Assembly: GCA_964646515.1 (NCBI GenBank)
Contig: CAZYES010000001.1
Location: 13,723-77,722 of the forward strand
Reading direction: 5' to 3'
Length of the DNA stretch: 64,000 nucleotides
Source of the DNA: C7867-002 sp964646515
GTDB lineage: Bacteria; Patescibacteriota; Minisyncoccia; Phycocordibacterales; PALSA-1337
Below, in pieces: positions 16,900-25,339 of the stretch; position 1 is the first letter of the stretch; the number at the start of each line of letters is the position of its first letter. Under the pieces are notes generated by a model. The model was not told the origin of the DNA. It ran no database searches and worked only from the letters and a program-made list of their open reading frames with translations. A program made the translations under genes and the position numbers.

Positions 16900-18426
16900 A
16901 TGCGACGATTTAATGTTAAAAAGTTTATAAAAAACAAGTACTTTATTGGTGCGTTTGTTATTGCTGTTATAGTTATTTGTTTTGTTTTTTGTAAGGGTGA
17001 TTCTTCGTTGGGCTTCGAATTTGCAAAAGTGAAAACGGGTGATGTTGTCCAGAAAATTAGCGTTACTGGTAGAATTTTGGCTATGAATAACGCTGACTTG
17101 GCTTTTGGTAAATCCGGTATCGTTGCCATAGTTAACGTAAAAGTAGGTGATCATGTGAAAAAGGGAGAAGTTATTGCTTCATTGGATAGTTCTTCCGATA
17201 GGGCCAATCTAGCTTCTGCTCAAGCCAAACTTGATGATATGACGCGTAGTTTGAGGCCAGAGGAATCGCAAGTTGAGCAATCAAAAGTTGATCTTGCCAA
17301 AGTAGTACTTGATAATGCCAAGAGAGATGCTCTAGATGCTGTACGCGCAGGTTATGCTCAAGCGATGAATGCGGTTAATAATTATGTTGATAATTTTTTT
17401 ACCAATCCTCAAAGCGTCAATCCCACGGTCAATATTTATACGCAATCTGATAATGAGAAAAATTCAGTTTCCTTAAAACGCATTGTAGTATCCGAATCTT
17501 TTGTTAAATGGAAAAAGGCTATTGATGTAACGACTAGTACAGATAACGTGTCCGATTTGGTCTCGCAGGCTAGTGGATATCTAGACCGTGTCAAGGATCT
17601 GATGGACACTATGTCTGTCGTGATCAGCAACTTAAATCCCGGCAATTCTGGCTTAGTCCAATCAGCGATCGATATGCATGTCTCCAATATGAATTCTGGT
17701 TTAATTGCCTTAAATCAAGCTATTACTTCTGTTTCTAGTGCTAGGGCGGAATTAGAGAGCGCTTCTTCTAGTTATGATCAAGCCAATGACAATTACACAT
17801 TGAAGCTAGCGGGTAATTCTTCAGACTCCATCAAGGCTCAGTCTGCTTCATTAGATTCGTTCAGAGCAGAGTTAAATAAAGGCGTGATTTTTGCCCCCTT
17901 TGATGGGATTATTACGCGTGTTGAACCTACTATAGGTGAATTTGCCTCTTTGGGCCAGACAGCGTTCAGTATCATTGAAGATAATGGTTACAAAATTGAA
18001 GCTTTTGTACCAGAGGCTGACATTGCCAAGATCAATTTGAACGATCTGGCCTCTACGACTCTTGATGCTTACGGCCAGAATGTTGATTTTCCCTCGGTAG
18101 TTACCACGATTGATCCAGCAGAAACTATTCTTGAGGGAGTGCCTACATATAAAGTGACATTGAGATTTATAGAAAGCGATTCTCGTCTTCGCCCGGGGAT
18201 GACTGCTAATTTGGAGATTTTAACCGATGAACGTAGTAATGTGCTTATAGTTCCAGCGCGTGCGGTAGTCGATGACGATGGTTCCAAGACCGTACGTGTT
18301 TTGAACTCTGATGGTAAGACTTTCACCCCTGTTTCGGTGAGGGTTGGATTAAAGGGTTCAGACGGTGTGATTGAAATTATTTCTGGTGTCTCGGAGGGCG
18401 AAGAAGTAGTGACCTATATCAAATAA
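16900..18426 (+). CDS. MacA/HlyD-type periplasmic adaptor of an ABC exporter
   Basis: A 508-residue membrane-fusion protein. It has one N-terminal membrane helix (about 14-30), then a lipoyl-like half-motif (VKVGDHVKKGEVIASLD near 85-103) and a long helical hairpin of Ala/Ser/Asp-rich sequence. The second lipoyl half follows (FAPFDGIITRVEPTIGEFASLG), with beta-barrel and membrane-proximal domains after it. It is followed by a LolD/MacB-type ATPase and a MacB/FtsX-type permease, so the trio forms a tripartite-like exporter. There is no outer-membrane channel gene nearby. The position 8 bp after rplC implies co-transcription with ribosomal genes. Confidence 0.85.
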   Translation: MRRFNVKKFIKNKYFIGAFVIAVIVICFVFCKGDSSLGFEFAKVKTGDVVQKISVTGRILAMNNADLAFGKSGIVAIVNVKVGDHVKKGEVIASLDSSSDRANLASAQAKLDDMTRSLRPEESQVEQSKVDLAKVVLDNAKRDALDAVRAGYAQAMNAVNNYVDNFFTNPQSVNPTVNIYTQSDNEKNSVSLKRIVVSESFVKWKKAIDVTTSTDNVSDLVSQASGYLDRVKDLMDTMSVVISNLNPGNSGLVQSAIDMHVSNMNSGLIALNQAITSVSSARAELESASSSYDQANDNYTLKLAGNSSDSIKAQSASLDSFRAELNKGVIFAPFDGIITRVEPTIGEFASLGQTAFSIIEDNGYKIEAFVPEADIAKINLNDLASTTLDAYGQNVDFPSVVTTIDPAETILEGVPTYKVTLRFIESDSRLRPGMTANLEILTDERSNVLIVPARAVVDDDGSKTVRVLNSDGKTFTPVSVRVGLKGSDGVIEIISGVSEGEEVVTYIK

Positions 18427-18510
18427 ATGGTTTTGAAGACGTAATTACTCTGGGAAGGCCCCAATCGGGGGATATGGTATGGGTATTTCTGTCAAAATCC
18501 AATTAGCATT

Positions 18511-19227
18511 ATGAATATAATTGAAGTCACTAAATTAAAAAAATCATATCGCGATGGTTCCGATACTGTTGCCTTAGATGGCGTCACATTTTCCGTTAGA
18601 AAGGGTGAGTTTATGGCTATCATGGGACCATCTGGCAGTGGCAAGTCTACACTTTTGCATATTCTTGGGCTTTTAGATTTACCAACTGGTGGGCAATATG
18701 TTTTTGATGGCAGGAATATTTCCACATATTCTGATTATGAACTAGCCAATTTGCGTAATCGTAAGATTGGCTTTGTTTTTCAGATGTTCAATCTTTTACC
18801 ACGTACATCCGTTTTGGCGAATGTAAAATTGCCTCTATACTATTCAGCTGTACCTGAAAGCGAGTGGGATGATAGGGCCAGAAAAGCGATAGAAGATGTG
18901 GGTCTTGGTCATCGTCTAGGCCATCAACCCTCTGAGCTTTCTGGTGGTGAAAGGCAACGTGTGGCAATAGCTAGGGCTTTGGTTACTAATCCGGAGATTA
19001 TTTTTGCCGATGAGCCCACTGGCAATCTCGATTCCAAGTCAGGGAAGAAGGTTATGAGTATCATTCAACATTTGAACGAAGAATATGGGAAAACCATTAT
19101 TCTCATTACCCACGAGACTTCAACGGCTGAACATTCCGAACGGATTATTCGTCTATTAGATGGTCAGATAGAGAGTGATGTCAAAGTGGCAAAGAGGCTG
19201 TCCGCTAGTGATGAGTTTGTGAAATGA
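18511..19227 (+). CDS. MacB/LolD-family ABC transporter ATP-binding protein
   Basis: 238-residue ATPase: Walker A GPSGSGKST (39-47), Q-loop FQMFNLLPR, signature LSGGERQRVAIARAL (from about 142), Walker B IIFADEPTGNLD and the H-loop ITHE. The MFNLLPR and SGGERQRVAIARAL wording is typical of the MacB/LolD/FtsE group. It energises the permease encoded 36 bp downstream, working with the adaptor 84 bp upstream. Confidence 0.93.
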   Translation: MNIIEVTKLKKSYRDGSDTVALDGVTFSVRKGEFMAIMGPSGSGKSTLLHILGLLDLPTGGQYVFDGRNISTYSDYELANLRNRKIGFVFQMFNLLPRTSVLANVKLPLYYSAVPESEWDDRARKAIEDVGLGHRLGHQPSELSGGERQRVAIARALVTNPEIIFADEPTGNLDSKSGKKVMSIIQHLNEEYGKTIILITHETSTAEHSERIIRLLDGQIESDVKVAKRLSASDEFVK

Positions 19228-19263
19228 TAAAATTACAACGTATAGTCTAATAATCAAGAAAAA

Positions 19264-20499
19264 ATGACTTGGCGACATCTGTTCAAAACTTCATTAAAGG
19301 GACTTACTACCAATAGATCCAGATCTTCTCTTACTATTCTTGGTATAGTTATTGGTATTACGGCGATAATACTAGTGGTATCTTTGGGTGCTGGTGCCAA
19401 GGCGTTGATCTTGGGACAAGTACAGGGACTGGGCACGAATACGATTGCCATAATTCCTGGCAGGGAACCGACGGGGATGTCGGACATTTCTTCTTTATTC
19501 GGCGATTCATTGAAGGAAAAAGATTTGGTAGCACTTCGCAATAGGGCCAATGTTCCTGGATTGAAGTCGATTATGCCAACGGTTATGGGGGCAGGTTCAG
19601 CCTCTTATGGTTCCAACACTTATCAAGTTTCAGTTTTCGGAGGCACCGAATTGTTGGCGGAGATCTTTGATTTGCACCCTAAGGGAGAATTTTTCACTAC
19701 GGACGATGTTATCTCTAAGAATGACGTTGTAGTTTTGGGGTCAAAAATTAATGAAAAACTTTTCAATTATGATAATGCCGTCGGACAGAAGTTAAAAATA
19801 AAGAACCGCAATTTCAAAGTCGTGGGTGTTCTGCCGGCCACTGGAGGTGGATCGCTTTTTAATTTTGATGATATGGTTCTGATGCCATATACTACCGCGC
19901 AAGATTATATTTTTGGGCAGAAATATTTCAGCAGGTTAATTATCCAAGCGATAGATGACGCATCTGTGAAAGCTACGACTTATGATATTGAAGTAACACT
20001 TCGTGAATCTCACGGTATTACTGATCCTGACAAAGATGATTTCACAGTGCAGACTCAACAAGATTTGGCAGATCGACTTTCAACTATTACTAATATCTTG
20101 ACTTACTTTTTGGTAGCGGTGGCTTCAATCGCTCTTTTCGTGGGCGGTGTTGGTATCATGAACATCATGCTTGTGGCTGTGACCGAGCGTACGCGCGAAA
20201 TCGGTTTACGCAAAGCCTTGGGCGCAACAGATAAGGATATTTTAAAACAATTTCTTTTAGAGGCGGTTCTTTTGACAATCATTGGTGGCATTATAGGCAT
20301 AGTTCTCGGTGCGTCCCTAGCATTTTTAACTGCTATAATATTATCTAAAGGTCTTAGTGTTAATTGGCAATTTATTTTTCCATGGGGCGGTGCGGCTCTC
20401 GGTTTTTGTGTCTCTGCAATAATTGGTCTTGTTTTTGGCGGTTATCCCGCTAAACAAGCTTCAAAGAAAAGCCCTATTGAAGCACTACGATATGAATAG
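19264..20499 (+). CDS. MacB/FtsX-family ABC transporter permease
   Basis: 411 residues: TM1 (about 19-41), a large extracytoplasmic MacB-type periplasmic domain (about 50-265), then three C-terminal helices. The coupling segment between TM2 and TM3 reads TERTREIGLRKALGA, a hallmark of this family. The protein ends KKSPIEALRYE, the usual MacB C-terminus. It completes the adaptor-ATPase-permease set. Substrate unknown: candidates include peptides, lipoproteins or surface polymers. Confidence 0.92.
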   Translation: MTWRHLFKTSLKGLTTNRSRSSLTILGIVIGITAIILVVSLGAGAKALILGQVQGLGTNTIAIIPGREPTGMSDISSLFGDSLKEKDLVALRNRANVPGLKSIMPTVMGAGSASYGSNTYQVSVFGGTELLAEIFDLHPKGEFFTTDDVISKNDVVVLGSKINEKLFNYDNAVGQKLKIKNRNFKVVGVLPATGGGSLFNFDDMVLMPYTTAQDYIFGQKYFSRLIIQAIDDASVKATTYDIEVTLRESHGITDPDKDDFTVQTQQDLADRLSTITNILTYFLVAVASIALFVGGVGIMNIMLVAVTERTREIGLRKALGATDKDILKQFLLEAVLLTIIGGIIGIVLGASLAFLTAIILSKGLSVNWQFIFPWGGAALGFCVSAIIGLVFGGYPAKQASKKSPIEALRYE

Positions 20500-20554
20500 C
20501 AGTGTTTATTGGGATGTGTCTATTTATGGTAGTTTGATTTGAATAAGGGGCTAG

Positions 20555-20576
20555 AATCTCTCGAGAGATTTTGTTA
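20555..20576 (+). terminator. Possible weak terminator after the permease
   Basis: Perfect 16-bp palindrome AATCTCTCGAGAGATT followed by TTGTTATT. It could fold to a 6-bp stem and partly end the S10-L3-exporter transcript. Confidence 0.35.
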
Positions 20577-20606
20577 TTATTGATTAGCTGGGATGTATAT
20601 AGGCAT

Positions 20607-20635
20607 TTGACTTCGAGGGGTTGCTTTGTTAGCAT
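20607..20635 (+). promoter_or_regulatory. Promoter of the rpsS-rplE cluster
   Basis: TTGACT, 17 nt, TAGCAT, the latter preceded by TGT (extended -10). The predicted start is near 20642, so the S19-L5 block would have its own promoter. Confidence 0.6.
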
Positions 20636-20640
20636 ACCCC

Positions 20641-20660
20641 ATAAGCTCCGCGGAGCTTAT
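20641..20660 (+). promoter_or_regulatory. 5'-terminal hairpin of the rpsS transcript
   Basis: A perfect 20-bp palindrome (ATAAGCTCCG and its mirror complement) folds into an 8-bp stem. It lies exactly where transcription from the 20607-20635 promoter should begin. It may protect the 5' end or act in autoregulation. Confidence 0.5.
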
Positions 20661-20692
20661 TTTCTTCATTTTCTCGTAAATTTTTTAATATA

Positions 20693-21043
20693 ATGCCACG
20701 ATCACTAAAAAAAGGGCCATATCTTGATGAGAATCTTTTGAAGAAGATTTCTGGCAAAAAGCCTGCAACAACTGGTACCATCAAGACCTGGGCGCGTCGT
20801 TCACAAATATCGCCGGAAATGGTCGGCTTTACCTTTGGTGTACACAATGGCAAGACGCATATAGATGTATTTATAACCGAGGACATGGTTGGGCACCGCC
20901 TCGGTGAATTTTCGCCAACTAGAAAGTTCTTGCGTCATGGAGGCAAGATGCAGAAGGAGATCGAAATGAAGGCCAAAGAAGCTGAAATGGCCGCGGCCAA
21001 ATCTGCAAAAGAAGCCGCAACTGCTGTAGCTACCAAAAAATAA
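20693..21043 (+). CDS. rpsS: 30S ribosomal protein uS19
   Basis: 116 residues. The core MPRSLKKGPYLDENLLKK and HNGKTHIDVFITEDMVGHRLGEFSPTR is standard. After residue ~90 there is an Ala/Lys-rich tail of about 25 residues beyond the usual end. It begins the S19-L22-S3-L16-L29-S17-L14-L24-L5 run. Confidence 0.97.
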   Translation: MPRSLKKGPYLDENLLKKISGKKPATTGTIKTWARRSQISPEMVGFTFGVHNGKTHIDVFITEDMVGHRLGEFSPTRKFLRHGGKMQKEIEMKAKEAEMAAAKSAKEAATAVATKK

Positions 21044-21052
21044 TTTACTTTT

Positions 21053-21466
21053 ATGATAACCGCTTCACTCAAAAACTATAGGATCTCGCCCAGAAAGGTT
21101 CGTTTGGTTGCGGATATGATTCGTGGTAAAAATGTTGTGGAAGCCAAAGATATCCTTGGTCATGTTATCAAAAGAGCCAAGCACCCCATATCTAATCTTC
21201 TCGATTCTGCTGTTGCCAATGCTTCTCACAATCACAAGATAGACAAAGAGACTCTTTTTGTAAAGGAGATCCGTGTAGATCAAGGTTATGTTTTGAAACG
21301 TAGTCAACCAATGGCAAGAGGATCAGCTTTCCCAATCAAAAAGAGAACAAGCCACGTTGTTATTGTTTTGTCTCCGAAGTTGGATAATGCAAAGGTGGTG
21401 AAGTCATCCAAAGTCAAGAAATCGGTAGACAAGAAAGACAATAAAAAGACAACAGCTGTTAAATAA
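21053..21466 (+). CDS. rplV: 50S ribosomal protein uL22
   Basis: 137 residues. LKNYRISPRKVRLVADMIRGK and the tunnel loop RSQPMARGSAFPIKKRTSH are characteristic. A Lys-rich C-terminal tail makes it longer than E. coli L22 (110). It starts 9 bp after rpsS. Confidence 0.96.
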   Translation: MITASLKNYRISPRKVRLVADMIRGKNVVEAKDILGHVIKRAKHPISNLLDSAVANASHNHKIDKETLFVKEIRVDQGYVLKRSQPMARGSAFPIKKRTSHVVIVLSPKLDNAKVVKSSKVKKSVDKKDNKKTTAVK

Positions 21467-21475
21467 TATATTCAC

Positions 21476-22150
21476 ATGTCCCACACCGTTCACCCATATT
21501 CACATAGGCTAGGAGTTATACGCGATTGGAAAAGTCGTTGGTTTAACACCGACCGAGATTATCGCAAAGCTCTCAAGGGCGATTTGCTCATTCGTGAATT
21601 CTTACAAAAAGAACTTCGTTCCAATTATATTGGCGGGCTAGATATTGAGCGTAATCAAAAAACCTTAAAGGTAATTGTAAAGACTTCTCGACCGGGTATG
21701 CTTATTGGTAAAGCTGGTGATGGGGTGACCAAGCTCCGTGCCAAAATACTAAAACTTTTGAATAACAACAAGATCAAACTTGATGGGCAAGAGCTCAAAG
21801 TTGAGATCGAAGAAGTGCGTAGCCCAGAGTCAAATGCCATGATAGTGGGCATGATGGTTGCCGAATCATTGGAAAAACGTCTACCATTCCGACGCGTCAT
21901 GAAACAGACGATAGAAAAAGTCATGGCCAACAAAGATGTCAAAGGGGTTCGTATCCGTCTGGGTGGCCGTCTCGGAGGTGCCGAGATCGCTCGTAGCGAA
22001 GAGTTGAAAAAAGGCCAAATTCCTTTGCAAACGTTACGCGCTGATATAGATTTTGCTCGTGAGAAAGCACATATGACCTATGGTGATATTGGCATAAAGG
22101 TTTGGATTTATAGGGGTGAGATTTTTAAAAAAGACGTAAAAAGTAATTAA
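21476..22150 (+). CDS. rpsC: 30S ribosomal protein uS3
   Basis: 224 residues. MSHTVHPYSHRLGVIRDWKSRW, a KH domain (RPGMLIGKAGDGV) and the C-terminal GVRIRLGGRLGGAEIARSE segment identify S3. It follows rplV by 9 bp in canonical order. Confidence 0.97.
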   Translation: MSHTVHPYSHRLGVIRDWKSRWFNTDRDYRKALKGDLLIREFLQKELRSNYIGGLDIERNQKTLKVIVKTSRPGMLIGKAGDGVTKLRAKILKLLNNNKIKLDGQELKVEIEEVRSPESNAMIVGMMVAESLEKRLPFRRVMKQTIEKVMANKDVKGVRIRLGGRLGGAEIARSEELKKGQIPLQTLRADIDFAREKAHMTYGDIGIKVWIYRGEIFKKDVKSN

Positions 22151-22168
22151 TTCCATACTTCCAATACC

Positions 22169-22591
22169 ATGCTATTTCCAAAGAAAGTAAAACATCGCAA
22201 GTGGTTTACCATGCGTATGCATCCAGAAAAGGAAGCGTCACATTGCGATACCCGAGGCGTTGATTTGGCCTTTGGTTCTTTTGGTCTGAAAGCAATGAAG
22301 TATGGTCGTATTACTTCCAACCAAATTGAGGCCGCCAGGAAAGTCATGGCTCGTTATGCCACAAAATCTGGCAAGGTGTGGGTTAGGATTTTCCCAGATC
22401 ATCCCTTTACGCAAAAGCCGGCAGAAGTAAAAATGGGCAAGGGCAAGGGTGATCCTGTTGGATTTATTGCCGAGGTCAAACCGGGGCGTATTGTTTTTGA
22501 GATTGATGGCGTTGAGCAAAAGATCGCTTCGGAGGCTCTCAGGAAGGCTGGCACAAAATTACCTATCAAAACAAAAGTAGTCAGTCGATAA
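22169..22591 (+). CDS. rplP: 50S ribosomal protein uL16
   Basis: 140 residues. MLFPKKVKHRKWF, the VWVRIFPDHPFTQKPAEVKMGKG region and the GKGDPVGFIAEVKPG segment are diagnostic. A28-like N-terminal GVDLAFGSFGLKA is also normal for the family. It follows rpsC. Confidence 0.97.
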   Translation: MLFPKKVKHRKWFTMRMHPEKEASHCDTRGVDLAFGSFGLKAMKYGRITSNQIEAARKVMARYATKSGKVWVRIFPDHPFTQKPAEVKMGKGKGDPVGFIAEVKPGRIVFEIDGVEQKIASEALRKAGTKLPIKTKVVSR

Positions 22592-22618
22592 TAGGTATAC
22601 AGAAATACTTTTATTAAC

Positions 22619-22816
22619 ATGAAAATGAAAGAAATTACAAATAAAACTACGACAGATTTGAGTAAGCTTATTTCCGAAAAACGTGAAGCTCTCAGGGTTT
22701 TTCGTTTTGGTGGGGCAGGAGCAAAGACCAAGAACGTGAAAGAGGGCCGCGCGATCAAAAAAGATATAGCAAGAATGATGACGGCGTTAACAGATAAAAA
22801 ACATAGGGGCGAGTAA
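22619..22816 (+). CDS. rpmC: 50S ribosomal protein uL29
   Basis: 65 residues, the usual size, largely helical and charged: MKEITNKTTTDLSKLISEKREAL, then the conserved IKKDIARMMTAL segment. Its position between L16 and S17 supports the call. Confidence 0.92.
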   Translation: MKMKEITNKTTTDLSKLISEKREALRVFRFGGAGAKTKNVKEGRAIKKDIARMMTALTDKKHRGE

Positions 22817-22884
22817 TCTTTGTATATGATCCAAAATACGAATCCTCGACAAATTGTAGTAATTCAAGTAATATCACCAATCAC

Positions 22885-23142
22885 ATGATGCCAAACAAAA
22901 CAACTGAAAAAAAGCTAAAGCGCCAGATGTTCGATGGCGTGGTTGTTTCTGACAAGATGAAAGATACCAGTGTGGTCGAGATTGAAAGATATGTAAGACA
23001 TGCGAAGTATCATAAGTTTCAAATAAAAAGGACGAAATTGATGGCACATGACCCGGGCAATACGAAAAAGATAGGTGATAAAGCAAAGATCGAGTCATGC
23101 AGACCGATTTCGAAGAGGAAAGCGTTCAGGGTTATTGGTTAG
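22885..23142 (+). CDS. rpsQ: 30S ribosomal protein uS17
   Basis: 85 residues. FDGVVVSDKMKDTSVVEIERYVRHAKYHKF and AHDPGNTKKIGDKAKIESCRPISKRK are standard S17 motifs. Two adjacent ATG codons (22885 and 22888) are possible starts. A 68-bp gap separates it from rpmC. Confidence 0.95.
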   Translation: MMPNKTTEKKLKRQMFDGVVVSDKMKDTSVVEIERYVRHAKYHKFQIKRTKLMAHDPGNTKKIGDKAKIESCRPISKRKAFRVIG

Positions 23143-23163
23143 ATATTAAATTGCATTACCAAA

Positions 23164-23535
23164 ATGATACAACCGCGTACAATAGTGAATATAGCAGACA
23201 ATTCTGGAGCCAAAATAGGGCGTATTTTCAAAGTACTTGGTTCCTCTAAAAAACGCTACGCAGGACTTGGCGAAGTGGTTGTACTTTCTGTACAAAAAGC
23301 TGAGCCACGAAAAACGATCAAAAAGAAAGATGTTTTGCATGCCGTAGTTGTGCGTCAGACCAAGCCGGTTCGTAGAAAGGATGGTTCTTACATCCGCTTC
23401 GACGAAAATGCCGTAGTAATTATCGAAAAAGAGAAGAAAGAGCCTGTTGCGGGACGTATTTTTGGGCCCATCCCTCGTGAAGTTGGTGAGGCGGGATTCA
23501 AGACCATTGCTTCCAAAGCGGCTGAGATTGTGTAA
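23164..23535 (+). CDS. rplN: 50S ribosomal protein uL14
   Basis: 123 residues, the same length as in E. coli. MIQPRTIVNIADNSGAKIGRIFKVLG and the C-terminal RIFGPIPREVGEAGF identify it. Normal neighbours S17 and L24. Confidence 0.97.
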   Translation: MIQPRTIVNIADNSGAKIGRIFKVLGSSKKRYAGLGEVVVLSVQKAEPRKTIKKKDVLHAVVVRQTKPVRRKDGSYIRFDENAVVIIEKEKKEPVAGRIFGPIPREVGEAGFKTIASKAAEIV

Positions 23536-23569
23536 TTTTGATTTTTCAATTCAATTTAATTTAACCACT

Positions 23570-23788
23570 ATGCATGTAAAAAAAGGAGATATTGTTCAAA
23601 TATTATCAGGTGACAATAAAGGTAAGACGGGCAAGATCGTTAAGGTATTTCCGCGTGAAAATAAAATAGTCGTAGAAGGCGTGAATGTTATCAAAAAACA
23701 TCAACGCGCAAGAAAAGAAGGCCAAAAAGGTCAGACGGTAGAGATAGCGATGCCTTTTGATGCTTCAAAAGTCAAAATTAAAGTCTAA
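23570..23788 (+). CDS. rplX: 50S ribosomal protein uL24 (short form)
   Basis: 72 residues from the ATG at 23570. The KOW motif MHVKKGDIVQILSGDNKGKTGKI and the EGVNVIKKHQR segment are intact. It lacks roughly 30 C-terminal residues of E. coli L24 (104). The frame is open further upstream into rplN, but MHVKKGD is the family N-terminus. Confidence 0.94.
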   Translation: MHVKKGDIVQILSGDNKGKTGKIVKVFPRENKIVVEGVNVIKKHQRARKEGQKGQTVEIAMPFDASKVKIKV

Positions 23789-23793
23789 AAATC

Positions 23794-24348
23794 ATGTCAT
23801 ACAAAACAATTTACGAACTCAATAAGAACTCTTTTGAAACTTTGAAGACTCCTCTGGCTATAGAGAATCCTATGCAGACGCCAAAGTTGGTGAAAGTGGT
23901 TGTTTCCAGTAGTTTTGGTTCGATCAAAGATAAAAAGAAGATCGAACTTATTGCCGATAGATTGGCGAAAATCACTGGGCAGAAACCTGCTGTTCGTGTA
24001 GCCAAGAAAGCTATTGCCACATTCAAGACTCGCACGGGCGATCCCATTGGTTATCAAGTAACTCTACGTGGCAAGCGGATGACAGAATTTTTAGATCGCC
24101 TGATTCATATCGCTCTGCCTCGTACCAAAGATTTTCGAGGACTTTCTAGAGATTCAGTCGATGCCATGGGTAATTTTACTATAGGTATAAAAGAGCATAC
24201 GATTTTTGCAGAGACTGCTGACGAGGATCTAAAAGATGTTTTTGGCATGGCCGTTACTATCGTTACTACCTCTAGCGACAAAAAATCTACTTTAGCGTTT
24301 CTCGAGTGTATAGGTTTGCCCCTAAAAAGGGTAGGAGCAAAGAGATAA
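23794..24348 (+). CDS. rplE: 50S ribosomal protein uL5
   Basis: 184 residues. MQTPKLVKVVVSSSFG, KKAIATFKTRTGDPIGYQVTLRG and PRTKDFRGLS are characteristic of the 5S rRNA-binding protein. It is the last ribosomal gene of this run; S14, S8, L6 and the rest of the spc genes do not follow. Confidence 0.96.
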   Translation: MSYKTIYELNKNSFETLKTPLAIENPMQTPKLVKVVVSSSFGSIKDKKKIELIADRLAKITGQKPAVRVAKKAIATFKTRTGDPIGYQVTLRGKRMTEFLDRLIHIALPRTKDFRGLSRDSVDAMGNFTIGIKEHTIFAETADEDLKDVFGMAVTIVTTSSDKKSTLAFLECIGLPLKRVGAKR

Positions 24349-24429
24349 TCGATAACCATATTGCTTTATAATACATGGGGCTCTTTTATTTCCCATGAAT
24401 TGTGATAGTCTGATGAAACGATACTAACC

Positions 24430-25260
24430 ATGATTATTGATGGCCGTGTAACTAGAGAAGCTTTGTTTCCAGGACTTGAGCGAAGAGCCCAGGCGCTTTC
24501 TTTTAGACCGACATTGGCGATCGTCCAAGTGGGCAATAGACCTGACTCCACAGCTTTTATTCGTGCCAAGAGGGCGTTTGCCAAGAGGGTTGGTGTCAAC
24601 GAGAAACATATACAGGTGCCAGAAAATATTTCACAGAACGAACTTATTGATATTATAAAGAAATGTAATATTGATCTTTCTATTCATGGGATAATAATAC
24701 AGTTACCTTTGCCTATACATATTGGAAGGGACACGGTAATCGATGCCATAGATCCGAAAAAAGATGCCGACGGTTTGACTGCTACCAATGTGAAACTTTG
24801 GTTAGAAGGCAGAGAAGATTGCATAATGCCCGCTACGGCTCGAGGTATCAAACATTTACTGAATTATTACAAGATAGATCTATTTGGCAAGCACGTAACA
24901 GTTGTCGGTCGCTCGATGCTTGTAGGTAAGCCGATTGTCGCTATGTGCTTGAATGAAAATGCCACAGTTACAGTTGGTCACAGCAAAACCAAACATCTTG
25001 CAGAGGAGACAAAAAATGCGGATGTTTTGGTTGTGGCTGTTGGAAAACCGGGTTTAATTGATGAAAAGTATGTAAAGAAGGGGCAAGTTGTTATTGATGT
25101 TGGCATTAGTCGCACCCAGGACAACAAACTTATTGGTGATGTTGATTTTAATTCAGTTTCAAAGAAAGTATCTGCCATTACTCCCGTACCAGGTGGCGTT
25201 GGTCCCATGACGGTATTTTCATTATTTGAGAATCTTATTGGTCTATGTGAGAAATGGTAG
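24430..25260 (+). CDS. folD: Bifunctional methylene-THF dehydrogenase/cyclohydrolase FolD
   Basis: Interconverts 5,10-methylene-, methenyl- and 10-formyl-tetrahydrofolate. 276 residues. The active-site helix reads SxxFIRAK: the catalytic Lys47 is kept, but the usual Tyr of the YxxxK motif is Phe43. IIIQLPLP, DADGLTATN, the Rossmann VVGRSMLVGKP and the C-terminal TPVPGGVGPMTV are present. With GlyA, the DHFR-family and TS-family proteins further on, it forms a one-carbon folate set. Confidence 0.93.
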   Translation: MIIDGRVTREALFPGLERRAQALSFRPTLAIVQVGNRPDSTAFIRAKRAFAKRVGVNEKHIQVPENISQNELIDIIKKCNIDLSIHGIIIQLPLPIHIGRDTVIDAIDPKKDADGLTATNVKLWLEGREDCIMPATARGIKHLLNYYKIDLFGKHVTVVGRSMLVGKPIVAMCLNENATVTVGHSKTKHLAEETKNADVLVVAVGKPGLIDEKYVKKGQVVIDVGISRTQDNKLIGDVDFNSVSKKVSAITPVPGGVGPMTVFSLFENLIGLCEKW

Positions 25261-25339
25261 AGGCCTATATTGGCTTATTTGCTCTATAATCAATAAGACG
25301 ATACCATGTATTTATTATTAATAATTTATATTAAACAAT

